Origin: Nitrospirota bacterium
Lineage (GTDB): Bacteria > Nitrospirota > Thermodesulfovibrionia > Thermodesulfovibrionales > JdFR-86
Assembly: GCA_030667205.1 (NCBI GenBank)
Contig: DAOUWH010000016.1
Span: 1-12,428 of the forward strand
Length of the DNA stretch: 12,428 nt
Direction of reading: 5' to 3'
Position 1 is the stretch's first letter, and each line of letters starts with the position of its first letter. A program made the position numbers and the translations under genes. Below, piece by piece: positions 11,221 through 12,428 of the stretch. The notes under the pieces were generated by a model. That model did no database searches. It was not told the origin of the DNA and was given only the letters and a program-made list of their open reading frames with translations.

Positions 11221-11649
11221 TTATTCGGCGACTTCCACGCCCATGCTCCTGGCCGTTCCCTTTATTATCTCTGTAGCGGCTTCCAGGTCCTTGGTGTTCA
11301 GGTCCGGCAGCTTCGTCTCGGCAATGCCCCTGGCCTGCTCGACGGTTATCTTGCCCACGAGTTCCTTGTTCGGCTCGCCCGAGCCCTTTACGACCCCGGC
11401 AGCCTTCTTTATGAGTTCCGAGGCCGGCGGCGTCTTGGTTATGAAAGAGAAAGTCCTGTCGGCGTATACCGTCATGACGACCGGCACTATGGTGTCGCCC
11501 AGGTCCTTGGTCTGGGCATTAAAGGCCTTGCAGAACTCCATGATGTTCACCCCGTGGGGGCCGAGCGCCGGCCCTACGGGCGGTGCGGGGTTCGCCTTGC
11601 CCGAGGGTATCTGAAGCTTTACCAATGCGAGTATTTTTTTCTTAGCCAT
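11221..11649 (-). CDS. rplK: 50S ribosomal protein L11
   Basis: A 142-residue L11, which binds the GTPase-associated region of 23S rRNA at the stalk base. The N-terminal domain has the conserved block LQIPSGKANPAPPVGPALG followed by HGVNIMEFCKAFN. The C-terminal RNA-binding domain includes KTPPASELIKKAAG, then ITVEQARGIAETKLPDLN and ending GTARSMGVEV. The length is normal. The ATG at 11649 follows GGGGAGGAA, 18 nt after nusG. It ends with TAA and is followed 18 nt later by rplA, the classic L11-L1 pair. Confidence 0.98.
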   Translation of the reverse strand: MAKKKILALVKLQIPSGKANPAPPVGPALGPHGVNIMEFCKAFNAQTKDLGDTIVPVVMTVYADRTFSFITKTPPASELIKKAAGVVKGSGEPNKELVGKITVEQARGIAETKLPDLNTKDLEAATEIIKGTARSMGVEVAE

Positions 11650-11667
11650 CCGTGTTCCTCCCCTGTA

Positions 11668-12192
11668 TTAACCCTTCTCCACCTGGAAGAAATTGAGTTC
11701 AACCGGCGTCTGCCTGCCGAATATGCTGACCATGACGCGAAGCCTGCCGTGGGCCATGTCCACATCTTCGATGGTGCCTGTGAAATTCGAAAACGGCCCG
11801 TCCATTATCCTCACGCTCTCGCCCTGCGTAAACTGGGTCCTGACCTGGGCGGTCGGGCCCTTCTCCAGCTGCTGCAGTATCTGGGTGATCTCTTCTTCGG
11901 GTATCGGAATGGGCTTTGCCCCCCCGACGAACCCCGAAACCCTTGGCGTGTTCCTCACGAGGTGCCATGTCTCCTCGTCAAGCTCCATCTCGATAAGAAC
12001 ATACCCCGGATAGAATTTCTTGTCGGTTTCCTTCTTCTTGCCGTTCCTTACCTCGATAACCTTCTCCGTCGGAATCAGTATCCTGCCTATCTTGTCCTCA
12101 AAGTGCCCGGTCTGGACCTTCCCCTCGATAGTGAGCTTGGTCTTTTCCTCGAAGCCCGAATATGTGTGCACTACGTACCAGTTCTTCGCCAT
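11668..12192 (-). CDS. nusG: Transcription elongation/antitermination factor NusG
   Basis: A 174-residue NusG of normal length, a general elongation factor that binds the RNA polymerase clamp and, in many bacteria, links it to Rho or the ribosome. The N-terminal NGN domain shows WYVVHTYSGFEEK at residues 5-17 and FYPGYVLIEM near residue 60. The KOW domain begins near residue 120 (FTQGESVRIMDGPFSNFTG) and ends with FGRQTPVELNFFQVEKG. The ATG lies only 2 nt after the secE stop; its Shine-Dalgarno (GAGGTAG) overlaps that stop, which indicates translational coupling. It ends with TAA. Confidence 0.98.
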   Translation of the reverse strand: MAKNWYVVHTYSGFEEKTKLTIEGKVQTGHFEDKIGRILIPTEKVIEVRNGKKKETDKKFYPGYVLIEMELDEETWHLVRNTPRVSGFVGGAKPIPIPEEEITQILQQLEKGPTAQVRTQFTQGESVRIMDGPFSNFTGTIEDVDMAHGRLRVMVSIFGRQTPVELNFFQVEKG

Positions 12193-12194
12193 TG

Positions 12195-12380
12195 CTACCT
12201 CAAGAGCATTTTTACGAGTTTTGAAAGCCCCAGGTCGATGACACCGAGGTAAAACGATACGATGAACACAGTGATGATGACCACCTTGGTAGAACCCACA
12301 AGCTCGTCCCTCGACGGGTATACCACCTTCTTTATCTCTACCTTTACTTCTTTTAAGAACTGCCTTGTCTTTTCAAACAT
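12195..12380 (-). CDS. secE: Preprotein translocase subunit SecE
   Basis: A 61-residue single-span SecE, the clamp subunit of the SecYEG protein channel in the inner membrane. The amphipathic N-terminal helix FLKEVKVEIKKVVYPSRDE has the family pattern, with Tyr where Trp is usual before the proline. One membrane helix follows at about residues 32-50. I chose the ATG at 12380. A frame extending further upstream only translates the tRNA. AGGG, 3 nt before the ATG, is a closely spaced ribosome binding site lying in the 15 nt between the tRNA CCA end and the start. It ends with TAG. secE-nusG is the standard order. Confidence 0.96.
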   Translation of the reverse strand: MFEKTRQFLKEVKVEIKKVVYPSRDELVGSTKVVIITVFIVSFYLGVIDLGLSKLVKMLLR

Positions 12381-12395
12381 GTTCCCTCGAAAAAG

Positions 12396-12428
12396 TGGCA
12401 GGCCAGGAGGGATTCGAACCCCCAACCC
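12396..12428 (-). tRNA. tRNA-Trp, 3' part only (runs off the right edge)
   Basis: The minus strand ends with a T-arm GGGGG-TTCGAAT-CCCTC, then the acceptor strand CTGGCCT, discriminator G and an encoded CCA. The anticodon is outside the window. Identity as Trp is inferred from the G discriminator, the acceptor sequence typical of bacterial tRNA-Trp (5' partner expected AGGCCAG), and the position directly upstream of secE, where tRNA-Trp is usual. Being a tRNA is close to certain; the amino acid is slightly less so. Confidence 0.9.

Noticed and set aside
7794..12197. Reassignment of TAG to a sense codon across the genome
   Set aside because: secE, rplA and rplL end with TAG exactly at their family C-termini, and the only interior TAG is the one in rpoB.
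12381..12425. 15-residue N-terminal extension of SecE (MGVRIPPGLPLFRGN)
   Set aside because: It is a translation of the tRNA 3' end, a well-known artefact. The ATG at 12380 gives a normal SecE.

Overview
The window is a bacterial transcription/translation core locus. Every recognisable gene lies on the minus strand, so transcription runs from the right end to the left. In transcription order it holds the 3' end of a tRNA (very probably tRNA-Trp), secE, nusG, rplK, rplA, rplJ, rplL, rpoB and rpoC. Three less standard genes follow: a Mut7-C ribonuclease-like protein, a remnant of a potassium-channel RCK protein, and the N-terminal part of a membrane-bound sensor protein that runs off the left edge. 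The DNA is GC-rich, with strong AGGAGG-type ribosome binding sites. From memory, the RpoC and RpoB sequences look most like deltaproteobacterial (Desulfobacterota) or Nitrospirota-grade bacteria. This is an impression, not a computed placement.

Right part (about 9430-12428): tRNA-Trp, secE, nusG, L11 and L1 are packed tightly, with gaps of 2-18 nt and good Shine-Dalgarno sequences. After rplA come a short intrinsic-terminator-like hairpin and a clear L10-type leader RNA, which controls rplJ-rplL. rplJ has no ATG in the right place. Its best start is a CTG set 6 nt after a near-perfect Shine-Dalgarno, which restores the conserved L10 N-terminus.

Centre (about 1306-9371): rpoB and rpoC encode the two large RNA polymerase subunits. 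rpoB is open and well conserved except for one in-frame TAG. It replaces the serine equivalent to E. coli S522, inside the rifampicin-resistance region. The frame is intact on both sides. TAG is the ordinary stop codon of secE, rplA and rplL here, so code reassignment is unlikely. A consensus or sequencing error, or a minority variant, is the simplest explanation. rpoC starts with TTG and overlaps the rpoB stop.

Left part (1-1306): rpoC is not followed by the usual rpsL-rpsG-fusA cluster. Instead there is a Mut7-C/zinc-ribbon gene, overlapped by an 86-codon frame that joins the linker and first RCK strand of a potassium channel directly to an RCK_C domain. Then comes a sensor protein with one N-terminal membrane helix. 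I saw no CRISPR array, insertion sequence or phage gene, and no intergenic gap longer than 130 bases. Apart from the rpoB amber, the rplJ start and the left-end genes, this is a conserved housekeeping region.
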